DNA of 64,000 bases, from contig NC_087173.1 in the NCBI RefSeq assembly GCF_035594125.1, positions 16,359,255 through 16,423,254 of the forward strand, given 5' to 3'. Numbering within the stretch: position 1 is the stretch's first letter; every line of letters starts with the position of its first letter. A model generated the notes under the pieces. That model did no database searches, had not been told where the DNA came from, and saw only the letters and a program-made list of their open reading frames with translations. A program made the translations under genes and the position numbers. Of this stretch, positions 1-12,858 are shown piece after piece. Origin of the DNA: Scylla paramamosain (Eukaryota > Arthropoda > Malacostraca > Decapoda > Portunidae).

Positions 1-2180
1 CAGCAGCAATAGAACGATCAGAAAGGAAACTTGAGATGAAGTTACAGAGAGAAGGATAGAAACCGTAGGAGGGTAGTTTGGAAATCAAAGCTTTATGCCA
101 GACTCTATCAAAAGCTTTTGATATTTCCAAGGCAACAGCAAAAGTTTCACCAAAATCTCTAAAAGAGGATGACCAAGACTCAGTAAGGAAAGCCAGAAGA
201 TCACCAGTAGAGCGGCCTTGACGGAACCCATACTGGCGATCAGATAGAAGGTTGTGAAGTGATAGATGTTTAAGAATCTTCCTGTTGAGGATAGATTCAA
301 AAACTTTAGATAGATAGGCAGGAAATTAAAGCAATAGGACAGTAGTTTGAGGGATTAGAATGGTCACCCTTTTTAGGAACAGGTTGAATGTAGGCAAACT
401 TCCAGCAAGAAGGAAAGGTAGATGTTGACAGACAGAGCTGAAAGAGTTTGACAAGGCAAGGTGCAAGCACAGAGACATAGTTTCGGAGAACAATAGGAGG
501 GACCCCATCAGGTCCATATGCCTTCTGACGGTTTAGGCCAGTGAGGGCATGGAAAACATCATTGCGAAGAATTTTAATACGTGGCATGAAGTAGTCAGAG
601 GGTGGAGGAGAGGGAGGAACAAGCCCAGAATCGTCCAAGGTAGAGTTTTTAGCAAAGGTTTGAGCGAAGAGTTCAGCTTTAGAAATAGATGAGATAGCAG
701 TGGTGACATCTGGTTGAAATAGAGGAGGGAAAGAAGAAGAAGCAAAGTTATTGGAGATATTTTTGGCTAGATGCCAGAAATCATGAGGGGAGTTAGATCT
801 TGAATGGTTTTAACATTTTCTGTTAATGAAGGAGTTTTTGGCTAGTTGGAGAACAGAAATATAAAGTGCATGAGATTCTGGTGATGGAAGGCTTAAGTAC
901 CTTTTATGGGCCACCTCTCTATCATGTATAGCACGAGAACAAGCTGTGTTAAACCAAGGTTTAGAAGGTTTGGGACGAGAAAAAGAGTGAGGAATGTACG
1001 CCTCCATGCCAGACACTATCACCTCTGTTATGCGCTCAGCACACAAAGACGGGTCTCTGACACGGAAGCAGTAGTCATTCTAAGGAAAATCAGCAAAATA
1101 CCTCCTCAGGTCCCCCCCACTAGCAGAGGCAAAACGCCAGAGGCACCTTCACTTAGGGGGATTCTGAGGGATTGGAGCGATAGGACAAGATAAAGATATG
1201 AGATTGTGATCGGAGGAGTCCAACGGAAAAGAAAGGGTGACAGCATAAGCAGAAGGATTAGAGGTCAGGAAAAGGTCAAGAATGTTAGGTGTATCTCCAA
1301 GACGGTCAGGAATATAAGTAGGGTGTTGCACCAATTGCTCTAGGTCATGGAGGATAGCAAAGTTGTAGGCTAGTTCACCAGGATGGTCAGTGAAGGGAGA
1401 GGAAAGCCAAAGCTGGTGGTGAACAGTGAAGTCTCCAAGAATGGAGATCTCTGCAAAAGGAAAGAGGGTCAGAATGTGCTCCACTTTGGAAGTTAAGTGG
1501 TCAAAGAATTTCTTATAATCAGAGGAGTTAGATGAGAGGTATACAGCACAGATAAATTTAGTATGAGAGTGACTCTGTAGTCGCAGCCAGATGGTGGAAA
1601 ACTCGGAAGATTCAAGAGCGTGGGCACGAGAGCAGGTTAAGTCATTGCGCACATAGACGCAGCATCCAGCTTTGGATAAAAAATGAGGATAGAGAAAGTA
1701 GGAGGGAACAGAAAAGGGGCTACTGTCAGTTGCCTCAGACACCTGAGTTTCAGTGAGGAAAAGAAGATGAGGTTTAGAAGAGGAGAGGTGGTGTTCTACA
1801 GATTGAAAATTAGATCTTAGACCGCGAATGTTGCAGAAGTTAATGAAGAAAAAGTTGAGGGGGGTGTCAAGACACTTAGGGTCGTCGACAGAAAGGCAAT
1901 CCGACGTAGGACATTTATGGTCCCCTCCCCAGATGGGGACTCCCGAGGCTGGTGTAGGAGTCGCCATGATCATTTTAAAACTTTTGAGTGAAGGGTGTGT
2001 GTGTTATTAGGTGCTTGTAGTTTTGTGTGGAGGAAGAGAGTTGTCTTTAGAGGGCAGGCTGTGATTGCCCCCTTGTGTTGTGAGACACAAAGGGAAATGT
2101 TCAGTGAGGTCACAGCTGGGTTTAATGATAAGTTCACAGCACCCCCCTGAACAGTGCTTTAGACCTCACTGGGAGTAATT
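1..2180 (-). mobile_element. Jockey-like LINE copy A, cut by the window edge
   Basis: A non-LTR retrotransposon reading right to left. The 5' leader (about 1975-2180) matches the leader of the copy at 37245. The endonuclease domain follows (1973-1149), then reverse transcriptase pieces at 1046-810, 638-306 and 300-85. The 3' end lies outside the window. The RT part reads as broken frames with conserved stretches such as KAYGPDGVPP and the HKAFD-type motif region. The single long ORF with endonuclease first and RT second, and no separate gag ORF, is shared by all copies in the window. Clade assignment (Jockey-like) is from general appearance only. Confidence 0.85.
1149..1973 (-). pseudogene. 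Endonuclease domain of Jockey-like LINE (copy A)
   Basis: 274 residues starting [11 protein letters not shown]. It shows the apurinic-type endonuclease plan: NFCNIRGL near the N terminus, [10 protein letters not shown] (the catalytic Glu block), then [14 protein letters not shown] (the GDFN-type block, with Asn replaced by Thr here) and SSDHNLIS near the end (the SDH block). The reading frame stops right after NPPK. The copies at 7450 and 38270 read on through this point into the linker before RT, so this stop is a copy-specific lesion. The enzyme would nick target DNA to prime reverse transcription. This copy is defective. Confidence 0.8.
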
Positions 2181-2238
2181 ATCGTTTCGGCAGGTGTTAT
2201 TCATTAGGTTAAGTAAGGTAAATATCCCCCTTCTTTAA

Positions 2239-2501
2239 CCCTTTCCTTCCGGCGCTTAAATTATTTTCCCGTTTTGTATCACGGCTAAAAATGGTAAACC
2301 TAGAAATTGTCAGAAAATTGTTTGAATACTAATAATTATTTTCTCTTTGTTATTCTGAATACAATGATATACTTTGTAGCTCAATGTGACCTCTCAAAGT
2401 TGAGTTTATGCCTTATAAAGAATTTCTCCTCCTCCCGCTGTGTGATCCGTCATCCAGAAACAGCCCGGAGAGCGATGACGCCGCGCACACACACACACAC
2501 A

Positions 2502-2573
<72 letters not shown>

Positions 2574-2597
2574 TTGGAGGGGAAATTGTACACTTCC

Positions 2598-2633
<36 letters not shown>

Positions 2634-3266
2634 CATCCCTTTTCACATCAAGTTTCAGGCAAATAACATTCTCTCTCTTTCTCTCTCTCTCTCTGACAAG
2701 TTACCTTCTACCATTTTATTATAAAATCGAAGATAATGAAAAAAATTACCATGAAAGAATGATAGGTATCATCTCTCTGTTCTGATAAAAGAGGTGGATC
2801 CTGTAAATCATTTTCCGAGTCCTCACTAATGTCTTCGCTTTCTTCAGCTTCTTCTTCTAAATATTCACTGTCACTGTCTTCAAACTCAGAAGCACTGCTA
2901 AATACATATGTTGTGTCCTGCTCCATAGTGAGTTATGATCTGAGATCTTTGGCTCTTATCAGGATGTCTCTTCACACTTATCATGGTGCTTTCCACCCGG
3001 CGAGTGCTTTCCACCCGGCGGGTCGCTGGGGTTGCCAAGTGTCGCCCAGAGAAAGGGAAAATAGCTTAGTTACCACTAAATTTCCAGAGCTAGTGACAAC
3101 ACTACATGTGGAAACATGCCAGACACTTCCACTCACACCATCTGACTCGAGAAACCGCGCTTGGACCTCAAAATTGAGGCGCGAAAATTCTTGATTACCG
3201 GTATGATCGCCGTCACTACGGACGCATTTTTGCAATTGTATATATACGATTGCCGGAAGGAAAGGG
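2239..3266 (-). mobile_element. piggyBac-type non-autonomous element (MITE), copy 1
   Basis: Flanked by TTAA at 2235-2238 and 3267-3270. The ends form an inverted repeat of 15 bases, CCCTTTCCTTCCGGC, starting with CCC as in piggyBac elements. The right end carries a subterminal palindrome (AATCGTATATATACGATT, 3236-3253). On the minus strand from 2926 there is an acidic, Ser-rich reading frame (starts MEQDTTYVFSSASEFEDSDS) that looks like the N-terminal acidic tail of a piggyBac transposase, with the catalytic remainder missing. (CA)n, (CT)n and (GA)n arrays occupy about 2490-2695. It would need a transposase supplied in trans. A second copy lies at 18448-19665 in the opposite orientation. Confidence 0.88.
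2485..2695. repeat. (CA)n(CT)n, (GA)n and (CT)n arrays inside piggyBac MITE 1
   Basis: Three dinucleotide arrays separated by short unique spacers. The same arrays, much longer, occupy the same places in MITE copy 2. Confidence 0.95.
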
Positions 3267-3270
3267 TTAA

Positions 3271-3767
3271 ACTGTCAACCCCACCTACAAGTGTAATATA
3301 TAAATATCAGTGCCTTGTGATCTTATCCATTATTCAAAGTGAAGAAGCTTTACCTCAGCAAAATCAAAAATAGAATTAAGGTTTCTCCTCATAAGGTGCT
3401 TTACCCAACTCCCTAACAAAATTAATATTCTCAGTGAGAAATGGATGCATAATTTTACTGAGCTTGAGTATTGTACTGTACTATGAATCAAAGCAAACAC
3501 TGAAAACATTGTAGTCATGAGTATAAACAAAGCTCAAGTCACGATTATAAGCATTCAACATCACCTTCTCAATGCAAGACAGACATCTTAAATGTATATG
3601 AGATGCCACAACAATAATAAATCACCGTCACAAGCAAATATTCCCACTAAGATTTCCCTCTCTGTAAATACTGCCATTGATGAGTTTCTACACCAAATTA
3701 TTTTATTGTACTTGCAAAATAAAAAATGATGCTAATCTACACATTTGAAATGCATGTACTAATGTAC
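3271..3767. other. Intronic spacer, nothing recognised
   Basis: AT-rich sequence between the piggyBac MITE and the exon at 3768. No coding, RNA or repeat signal that I could support. Confidence 0.6.
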
Positions 3768-4019
3768 CTCAGTTTCAGCCTGTGAGTACCGTCCTTCACT
3801 GAGGTAACCTTGCAAGGTCTTCAAGAGGGAGCCAAGGAAGGCTTGCTCAACAGCAACCAATCTAGAGCACACCTTCCACCAGGAGAAGGCAATGATGGGA
3901 GGAGTCAGGTTGAGTGTGATGGCATAGTGCTCCAGAAGACAGACCTTAGTGCTACTCAGGGTGCCTTTCCAAGGAGGAGAGAAGCTCACCATTCCCTGAA
4001 GCACAAAGCTGAACTCAGG
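3768..4019 (-). CDS. BAIAP3/Munc13-4-family gene, exon after the C2 domain
   Basis: An 84-codon exon in phase 0 at both ends, bounded by an AG acceptor (4021-4020) and a GT donor (3767-3766, GAG|GTACAT). It begins PEFSFVLQGMVSF and contains WKGTLS, LLEHYAI and LLKTLQGYLSEG. In the BAIAP3/Munc13-4 family the segment after the first C2 domain has a W-x-G-x-L-S motif, then a helix ending in HA/HYA-type residues, then an aromatic-rich helix. This exon follows that order. It begins the helical MUN-type region that binds the SNARE fusion machinery. About 25-40 residues expected between the exon at 10135 and this one were not found, so a further small exon probably lies between them. The gene continues leftward out of the window. 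Confidence 0.72.
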
Positions 4020-5514
4020 CTAATCATCAACTTCACTTCCTAAAGTATGAAGAACATTATGTCATACATTCAACAAACACCATTTGTTTAAAGGCTATAA
4101 TGAACTCTATAGGCAGTGTGTGTCACCATCGAGATAAATTTAAACAATGATATAATTAAACATTAGTTTTTGGTCATCTGTTCAGGGCAAACATGGTCTT
4201 TGGTTTGCAGCTGGCAACCATAGAAAGAAATTTTAAGTTTTTTTGTTTTCAAAATTTCAGGAGAAAGATTATGGAGTTGCATCAGAAATCAGTCTTTACA
4301 GTGAGAAGACAAACTCTTGCCTTAGAGACACAAATGATGCAAGGGGAATGGAAGTTAACTCTACAGCAAAAATAAGAAGAGGACTGTTGTAACTGTAGTG
4401 TATGATGATTCCAATAGTGAAACCAATACTGTCAATCTATTCACTTCCCATAACACTCGCATCACAACATACATTACTCACCTCACTGTCAATATTACTC
4501 CCATCACTGACAGAGTTGTTGCTGACAATGCAGCTCCTGCTACTTTTAAGAACATTACTATTATTTTTTGTACTTTTACTAGTACTTCTGAGGCTGCGAA
4601 AGGTCCGCTCAGTCCTGGTTCTTCCTCGCCGAAAGTTGCTGAAGGTGCTGAGATAACCAAGGCGGTGCTGGATCACTCGGCTCAGGAAGTTTTCAAACCA
4701 ATGGGGACCAATCAAATTCAACTGAAAATTAATTAAAAAACATATGAAATACAAAATATTCATTGTAAAAGAAAACGAAGATTGTTATATTTTTTTTTCA
4801 CAAGTGGATTACAAGTCCATTTTAACATCTTCTATATGGTTCACTTCAATGCCAGACCATTTCAGTGCCAAGACTTCAGTGGTAAATCATTCAGCACCAC
4901 TGTTTCATCTACAATAACTGGTTTGCTTCAAGTCTGATTAACTCAATTTCATTTCCACATTGATAAGCAATTCTTAATATTCTCTCATCTGTTTTTTTCT
5001 ATTTCAGTCTTCTGTGCCGAGACTCATGTCCAGGTGAAAACTTAAAAAAATATTCACTCTATCCTTTTTGGCCTGACTTAAGAACAATGATGAAGTTTTT
5101 ACTAGTTTTTGCTTATTTGTATGTAGTACTACTGCTCTGGAGTGCTGCCAGGATGATCAGTGTGTGTTGCAGAGGGTGCCAGAGAAACTGCTTGCTAACA
5201 GGAGGCTGTATATTAATAAAAGTACTGGTGATGCAGAGAACCCAGCCCACCGGCATCCAGCCCAAGGCAAGGCACTGACTGACTGGGACAACAAGGAGTG
5301 CAGGAGAATGACAGAGGAGGGCATCACATGTGGGGTGAAAGACACAATGAGGGACTGTGTCCAAAGACAATGATATTGGTACAAGTTCCATACAGTGGAT
5401 GCAACATTCCTTTATTGCCTCACTGCCACCTGTTTGCCCCTTCATCATCATAACAATTGGTATTAAGTTCTCATAACATACACTGGTTCACACACATTCC
5501 ATCTTTATGTGGCA
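4020..5514. other. Intron sequence without an identified gene
   Basis: Contains an open plus-strand frame at 4398-4736 (Ser/Thr-rich, ending KPMGTNQIQLKIN) and another at about 5164-5373 (includes KALTDWDNKECRRMTEEG). Neither has a recognisable motif or convincing splice context. They may be remnants of mobile elements. I do not call them genes. Confidence 0.4.
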
Positions 5515-8500
5515 AACTTAACTTCCAAAGTGGACCACATTCTGACTCTCTTCCCTTTTGCAGAGATCTCCATTCTTGGAGACTTTAATGTTCACCAACA
5601 CCTTTGGCTTTCTTCTCCTTTCACTGACCATCCTGGTGAACTAGCCCTCAACTCTGCTATCCTCCATGACCTAAAGCAATTGGTGCAACACCCTACTCGT
5701 GTTCCTGACCGTCTTGGAGATACGCCCAACATTCTTGACCTTTTCCTGACCTCTAATCCTTCTGCTTATGCTGTCACCCTCTCCTCTCCATTGGGCTCCT
5801 CCAATCACAATCTCATATCTGTATAACTAAGGAGATAGTGGAACAAGAGATAGATAGGCTAAAAAGTTCAAGACACCAAGACCAGATGAAATATATCCCA
5901 AAGTACTTAAGGAATGCAAAGAGGTCATTAGTGAGCTGTTAGTTTCTGTCTTTAGGAAATCACTTGAGTCAAGTGAAGTACCAGTAATGTGGAGGCAGGC
6001 TAATGTAGTACCCATCTTTAAGAAAGGAGAATAAACTTTACCATCTAATTATAGACCTGTCAGCTTAACTTCAGTTGTAAGTAAAATATTGGAGTCAATA
6101 ATAGCAAAGAACATTAGGGAGCACTTAGATAAATATAACTTGATAAATCAGTCACAGCATGGCTTCATGAAGGGGAAGTCTTGCCTGACGAACTTGTTAA
6201 ATTTTTATAGTAAAGTGTACGAGGCAGTAGATAATGGTGATAGTTATGACATCTTATATCTGGACTTTAGTAAAGCTTTTGACAAGATACCCCATCAGAG
6301 GCTCCTGAGAAAGATTAGGGCACAAAAGATTGATGGGAAGGTGTTAGGCTGGATAAAGTCATGGCTAAGCGACAGGCAACAAAGAGTTGTAATAAACAGC
6401 TCTAAATCCAAGTGGGGTCATGTAATTAGTGGGATACCACCGGGATCAGTATTAGAGCCATTGTTGTTTTTAACATATATCAATGACTTGGATAGCAGAA
6501 TTAGTAATGATGTTAATAAATTTACGGATGACATAAAGGTAGATTAATTAGGTCAGAATGCCATCACCTTGCAGGCAGATTTAGATAGGATGAATGAATG
6601 GACGGACAGATGGCAAATGCAGTTTAATATCAACAAATCCAAAGTACTTAGCATAGGTACAGGAAACCCACACAGTAGGTACACAATAAACAACAAAACT
6701 CAGGTCAGGGTACGAAGAAGATTTAGAAGTCATAGTTAGCTTTGAACTCCTTCTTGGAAAACAATGCATAGAAGCCAGAAACAGGGCAAATAGGGTATTA
6801 GGATTCATTTTTAGGAGTGTTACAAGTAGAAGGCCCGAAGTAATATCAAAGTTATATTTGGCACTGGTCAGACCTCATCTAGACTATGCTGTGCAGTTCT
6901 GGTCCCCACATTACAGGAAAGATATAGGTCTATTAGAATCAATACAGAGGAGAATGACTAAAAGGATATAAGGGATGAAGAGTATTTCTTATGAGACGAG
7001 ACTGAAGCTGTTAAATTTACATTCTTTTGAGAGACGTAGGTTAAGAGGGGACCTGATAGAAGTCTTTAAGTGGTATAAGGGTTATAACAAGGGGGATGTA
7101 AGCAAAATTCTTAGGATCAGTAACCAGGATAGAACAAGAAATAATGGGTTCAAGCTTGAAAAATTTAGGTTTAAGAAAGAGATAGGAAGAAACTAGTTCT
7201 CAAATAGAGTGGTAGATGAGTGGAACAGACTCAGTAATCATGTTCTTAGTGCTAACACACTAGGGGATTTTAAGAGAAGATTAGATGGGTTTATGGATGG
7301 GGATGATGGGTGGAAATAGGTAGGTATATTTCATACAGGGAATGCCACATGTAAGCCTGGTTGCTTCTTGCAGCTTCCCTTATTTCTTATGTTCTTATGT
7401 TCTTATGTATCTTGTCCTATCACTCCAATCCCTCCTCAGGATCCCCCTAAGCTAAGGTGCCTCTGGCATTTTACCTCTGATAATTGGGAGGACCTGAGGA
7501 GGTATTTTGCTGATTTTCCTTGGAATGACTACTGCTTCCATATCAGAGACCAGTCTTTGTGTGCCAAGCACATAACAGAGGTGATAGTGTCTGGCATGGA
7601 GGCGTACATTCCTCACTCTTTTTCTCGACCTAAACCTTCCAAACCTTGGTTTAACATAGCTTGTTCTTGTGCTATACATGATAGAGAGGTGGCCCACAAA
7701 AGGCACTTAAGCCTTCCATCACCAGAATCTCATGCACTTTATATTTCTGCCCGGAACCATGCCAAGTCTGTTCTCCAACTAGCCAAAAACTCCTTCATTA
7801 ATAGAAAGTATCAAAATCTTTCAAAATCTAACTCCCCTCATGACTTCTAGCATCCAGCCAAAAATATTTCTAATAACTTTCCTTCTTCTTTCCCTTCTTT
7901 ATTTCAACCAGATGGCACCACTGCTATCACATCCATCTCTGAAGTTGGACTCTTCTCTCAAACCTTTGCTAAAAACTCTACCTTGGACAATTCAGGGCTT
8001 GTTCCTCCCTATCCTCCACCCTCTGACTGCTTCATGCTACTTATTAAAATTCTTTGCAATGATGTTTTCCATGCTCTCACTGGCCTAAACACTCATAAAG
8101 CTTACAGAACTGATGGGATCCTTCCTATTGTTCTCCAAAACTGTGCCTCTGTGCTTGCACCTTGCCCAGTCAAACTCTTTCAACTCTGTCTATCAACATC
8201 TACCTTTCCTTCTTGCTGGAAGTTTGCCTACATTCAGCCTGTTCCTATAAAGTGTGACCATTCTAATCCATCAAACTACCGTCCTATTGCTTTAATTTCA
8301 TGCCTGTCTAAAGTTTTTGAATCTACCCTCAACAGGAAGATTCTTGAACATCTATCACTTCTATCTGATCGCCAGTATGGGTTCCATCAAGGCTGCTCTA
8401 CTGGAGATCTGGCTTTCCTTACTGAGTCTTCGTCATCGCCTTTTAGAGATTTTGGTGAAACTTTTGCTGTTGCCTTGGATGCATCAAAAGCTTTTGATAC

Positions 8501-9668
8501 AGTCTGGCACAAAGCTTTGATGTCCAAACTACCCTCCTATGGCTTCTATCCTTCTCTCTGTAACTTCATCTCAAGTTTCCTCTCTGACCGTTCTATTGCA
8601 GCTGTGGTAGACGGTCACTGTTCTTCTCCTAAATCTATTAACAGCGGTGTTCCTCAAGGTTCTGTCCTGTCACCAACTCTCTTCTTATTAGTCATCAATG
8701 ACCTTCTAAACCAAACTCCTCCACTGATACCATCCTGCACTTTTACACGTCTTTTCATAGACGTCCAACACTTCAGGAAGTAAACATTTCACACAGGGAA
8801 GCCACAGAATGTCTGATTTCTGGTCTTTCTAAAATTTCTGATTGGGATAGAGCAAACTTGGTATTGTTCAATGCCTCAAAAACTCAATTCCTTCATCTAT
8901 CAACTCAACACAACCTTTCAGACAACTATCCCCTCTTCTTCATTGACACTCAACTGTCCCCCTCTTCTATAATGAACATCCTTAGTCTGTCCTTTACTTA
9001 TAATCTGAACTGGAAACTTCAAATCTCATCTCTACCTAAAACAGCTTCTATGAAGTTATTCATTCTGAGATGTCTCCGCCAGTTTTTCTCACCACCCCAG
9101 TTGCTAACTCTGTACTAGGGCCTTATCCGTCCATGTATGGAGTATGCTTCACATGTCTGGGGGGTTCCAATCATACCACTCTTCTAGACAGGGTAGAATC
9201 AAAAGCTTTTCATCTCATCAACTCCTCTCCTCTAACTGACTGTCTTCAGCCTCTCTCTCATCGCCGAAATGTTGCATCTCTAGCTGTCTTCTACCACTAT
9301 TTTCATGCTAACTGCTCTTCTGATCTTGCTAACTGCATGCCTCCCCTCCTCCCGTGGTCTCACTGCACAAGACTTTCTTCTTTCTCTCACCCCTATTCTG
9401 TCCACCTCTCCAATGCGAGAGCTAACCAGTATTCTCAATCATTCATCACTTTCTCTAGTAAACTCTGGAACTCCCTCCCAGCTTCTGTATTTCCACCTTC
9501 TTATGACTTGAATTCCTTCAAAAGGGAGGTTTCAAGACACTTAACCTTCAATTTTTTACTACCGATTTGGACCCTTTTATGGGACAGGCATCTCATTGTT
9601 TTTTTTATTTTTTTATTGGATTTTTGTTGCCCTTGGCTAGTGTCCCTCCTATATAAAAAAAAACAATA
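5515..9668 (+). mobile_element. Jockey-like LINE copy B, interrupted at 5825/7406
   Basis: 5'-truncated copy starting inside the endonuclease domain ([10 protein letters not shown] at about 5565). It breaks off after CTCATATCTGTAT at about 5825 and resumes at about 7401-7406 with TGTATCTTGTCCTATCACTC. In the uninterrupted copy at 38213 these two pieces are joined, which proves one element split by an insertion. RT fragments follow (7983-8783, with the NSGVPQGSVLSPTLF block at about 8638 and SKAFDTVWH at about 8487). The 3' part runs to a poly(A) tail at about 9654-9665. Several frameshifts make it a pseudogene. Confidence 0.88.
5826..7405 (+). mobile_element. CR1-like LINE fragment 1 inserted in Jockey-like copy B
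   Basis: A 5'-truncated LINE starting just before the RT domain. Frames include KTPRPDEIYPKVL, then 6089-6547 with the RT blocks SQHGFMKGKSC, DILYLDFSKAFDKIPH and SGIPPGSVL, and a YxDD block mutated to FTDDIK. A C-terminal piece reads RRLRGDLIEVFKWYKGYN at about 7034. It ends in an octamer tail (TTCTTATG)n at about 7380-7405, typical of CR1-type LINEs. A short duplication (TGTAT) of the target appears on both sides. It carries the unoccupied TTAA (7041-7044) that is filled by a piggyBac MITE in the other copy. Confidence 0.85.
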
Positions 9669-10134
9669 GTTGTCTTCTCTTTGCACCTCTATAAAACTGA
9701 CAATCAAGACAGTTGTTTTAAAACCAATTCAAAAGCAGATGAACTCTCCACACAAGTCAATTCCAGGAGCTTGCAAGTAAAAATTCAGTCATTACGAAAG
9801 TGTTATACAAGCATCCAATATGCATTTGGTTTTTGAGGAACATAACTCAATTGTAAAGCAGAAGAAGCCTTCATACAGATGTGAGCAAGGACGTAGGCAG
9901 CAGTTATTGTTAACCAGACAAGTAAGATGTGATGCCTTCTTTTGGTTTCCTAGTAATAAGTGGGACTGTTCTCTCCTCAAAGATTCTACCAGTTACTAAT
10001 TCACCACTAGTTTGCAAGTTATGGTCTGCCAATTCCTTGCTACAGTAAAGGATAGTTATTCACTGAATGATCTTGTTGGCCTGGCTCTGAAACAGCACCA
10101 CTGAACAGGCAGTGCTGAATCATACCATACTCAC
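9669..10134. other. Intron sequence
   Basis: No supported feature. A minus-strand open stretch between about 9990 and 9830 (contains HHILLVWLTITAAYVLAHIC) follows an AG. It could be a missing exon of the BAIAP3-type gene, but its hydrophobic content does not fit well and I leave it uncalled. Confidence 0.3.
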
Positions 10135-10284
10135 CTGTGCTACAGTTGCCACTCTTAGAGTTAAGCGCACACTCCCTCTCTTCTTGTTTGCCTTGAAGCT
10201 TTCCCTGGATGACATTTGATTGCACTCCTCTTCTCGACTCTTGCTAAGGTGATACCAGCCCTCAGTGCTCTGTTCCTTCATATC
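10135..10284 (-). CDS. BAIAP3/Munc13-4-family gene, C2-domain 3' exon
   Basis: A 50-codon exon in phase 0 at both ends, with acceptor CTGTAG| and donor CAG|GTGAGT. It encodes DMKEQSTEGWYHLSKSREEE, then a charged linker and GSVRLTLRVATVAQ. The GWYHL and GSVRLTLRV stretches are the last two beta strands of a C2 domain (the family pattern is W-[FY]-x-L, linker, G-x-x-x-L-x-L). It joins the preceding exon at 10660 in frame (GSVILPLA then DMKEQ). Confidence 0.85.
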
Positions 10285-10659
10285 CTACAGTTACAGGGAA
10301 ATAACACACAATAAAATATTAAACAATATGCAATTTTTTTTCATTTAAGTCCTATGATAAAGGATTAACCTCAACCTAAACATAAAAATCAATGACAAAA
10401 CCATAAAATCTTGTAATAATCTACGTACATAAACTAAGCAGATGAAAAAGTTACATGAATAAACTAGTCTTAAAAATCATTGTCCACTAAATATTCTATC
10501 ATTAGTATACATATTACAGCATAACTACAGTGAATAAATACACTGCAATAAGATAACCAGCAAAATATCATTGATAACAAAATTAAGAATGATAGCTTTT
10601 TTCTCAAAGTATATAACAAGAAACAATAATTCTTCAAGGACTGAACTGCCAGGACATAC

Positions 10660-10789
10660 AGCGAGGGGCAAAATTACAGATCCCAGCAAGTTCCTCATCT
10701 CTTTGGAAGTTGCACCACGGACCAGGCGACTCAGCTCCCTGATGTCCCTCACACTGAAGTGCTCCACCCCTCCTTCCTGCGGGTCATGC
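10660..10789 (-). CDS. BAIAP3/Munc13-4-family gene, C2-domain middle exon
   Basis: A 130-nt exon: one base completes the split codon from the upstream micro-exon, then 43 codons. The acceptor is TTTCCAG| and the donor GCT|GTATGT. It encodes HDPQEGGVEHFSVRDIREL, SRLVRGATSKEMRN and LLGSVILPLA. In this family the third calcium-binding loop of the first C2 domain carries a long charged helical insertion before the LG-x-x-x-x-P strand. That arrangement is visible here. Confidence 0.85.
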
Positions 10790-12779
10790 CTGGAAAGCCA
10801 TGAAGATTTCAACCTTCCTGTTCATTATCTATTTATATATCAATTAATCTGTGTTTTAACCTTCCTATTCACTATAACACACAGGAAATCAGTAGTGTAT
10901 GGTCTAGGTAAATATGTGATTCAGTAAGTGAAAAATTCGAGATGTGGATGAATTTTTTTCTTTCTTATGTTGTTTCAGAGATATGCATAACTGATAGCAT
11001 AGGTGGGCATTGTCACGATATATTATCGTGATAACAATATTGGGCTATCGGTTATCCAGTAATTATTTTTCCCACATTACCAATTCATTGGTAACAGTTC
11101 CAAACTAGCAATAATTGATAATTTTAATTTTTGGAACATGATCATGTTCAAGTTTTAAACTTTCAGAATCAAATGTAGTTATTTTCCTTAAAACAGTACT
11201 TTTCATTAGTGAAGAGACAGGATAAATGATGAACTTGAAGTTTTCTAAGATTTTTTGAAGTTTTCTAAGATAAAGATAAATATAAAGATTTAGATTTATC
11301 AATTTTTCTTATTTAAAATGCAGTAGGCTACACGACAACAAACAATATAGTTTTCGTTATGGCAAATGTGCATTATGGCAGCTGAAGAACCAGTGCAAAA
11401 AAATTAATTAGTTCCAAGGAACTAGAAAACAATATAAAAAATTACATAATAAAAATAAAAAAAACATCTAAATAAGCACGTTTGCACTACTGCATTTCAG
11501 ATAACACAACAAATATATACAGTACCCTCTAATCATCCCAAGTTTTGCTCATTATCACCACCTGCAAAAGGTGGTACAGGCCACAGTCAACCATCTCCTA
11601 CTGGAGCTTCACTACGCACATCACATAAGTACAACACTAGAGATTCATCTACTTCTAACTCAACATCTAAGTCTAAGAAATAATGAATCAACATATAAAC
11701 TGCTAATATTTGTAACCAAATGTATTACCTATAACTTATGTCTTTAGAACACCATTTACCTTTTTATGATTTAAATGATATACAATTGATAAATGCTCTT
11801 AATTTTATAGCTGAACATAAGCATCCTTTAAGTGTCATTAACAGCATGACTTTTCACCCATTTTATCATTGTGATGATAACCATGTTTTAGACAATTATC
11901 TCATTAACCAAGGCCTCAAGGAGCCACTATGTAATTACCAATTATATGATGATCTAGTGTTAAAGAGCATGCTTTCAACATCATATTTAAAGATATTATC
12001 CTTTAACATATGTGGTTTATCTCTTCACATGGACAATTTCTTTGATCAGTGTTTAGACACAGCTGAAACCATGTTCAATATCAAAGTTTTGTGAAACAAT
12101 TCACTGACCACACTGCTTGACTATACAACTTGAGTGACTAGTGCATTTTTTAAAAACAAAACTACTAAGGTTGGACATTTGGCTCTTTACACTACTAAGA
12201 ATATGAAGGGGGTGATGAGACAGGATTTAGCTATTCAGTTGACACACTGAATCATGTTCCACACCTAACTCGTTTTTAGTTGAAACAGTATGCAGACCAC
12301 CAAATAAGAATATTCAAGACTTTATACCCACCCTAGAACAACTTTTAGAACTTACCAAATCAGAAAATAAACCATGTTACTTTTATGGGTGACTTAAATG
12401 GAAATCTTAAGCAAGAAGATTCGAATGTTAATGAGCTGCTGAACTTATTCTATTCGTTTTCATATTTTCGTGATATTTTGAAACCCACACATGTAACAAG
12501 TAAATCAGTATCACTAATTGACCACAACCAACTAACAACTTGCAAAATTATAAAACCAGCAGCATAATATAGTTCCATAAACAATCACTTTCCAGTCTTT
12601 AGTTCCTTCACAGTACCACAACACAATGCTCACTGCTCAGACATTACTAAAACCATAAGAATATTCAGAGATCACTCAATTAATGCATTCAAAACAGATT
12701 TGACAAACTACAAGTGGTTTACTGAAGTAAATGTTAAAAGTTCATAACTGTTTTGAAATTTATATGAAAAATTTACTAA

Positions 12780-12780
<1 letters not shown>

Positions 12781-12855
<75 letters not shown>
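12781..12855. repeat. (AT)n microsatellite
   Basis: About 37 uninterrupted AT units within the LINE remnant. Confidence 0.97.

Positions 12856-12858
<3 letters not shown>

Noticed and set aside
4398..4736. Ser/Thr-rich 112-residue ORF as a secreted protein
   Set aside because: No signal peptide, no splice support and an antisense ORF of equal length; composition bias explains it.
5113..5451. Overlapping ORFs on both strands
   Set aside because: No domain, no consistent splice sites and no repeat match; probably chance or an unrecognised relic.
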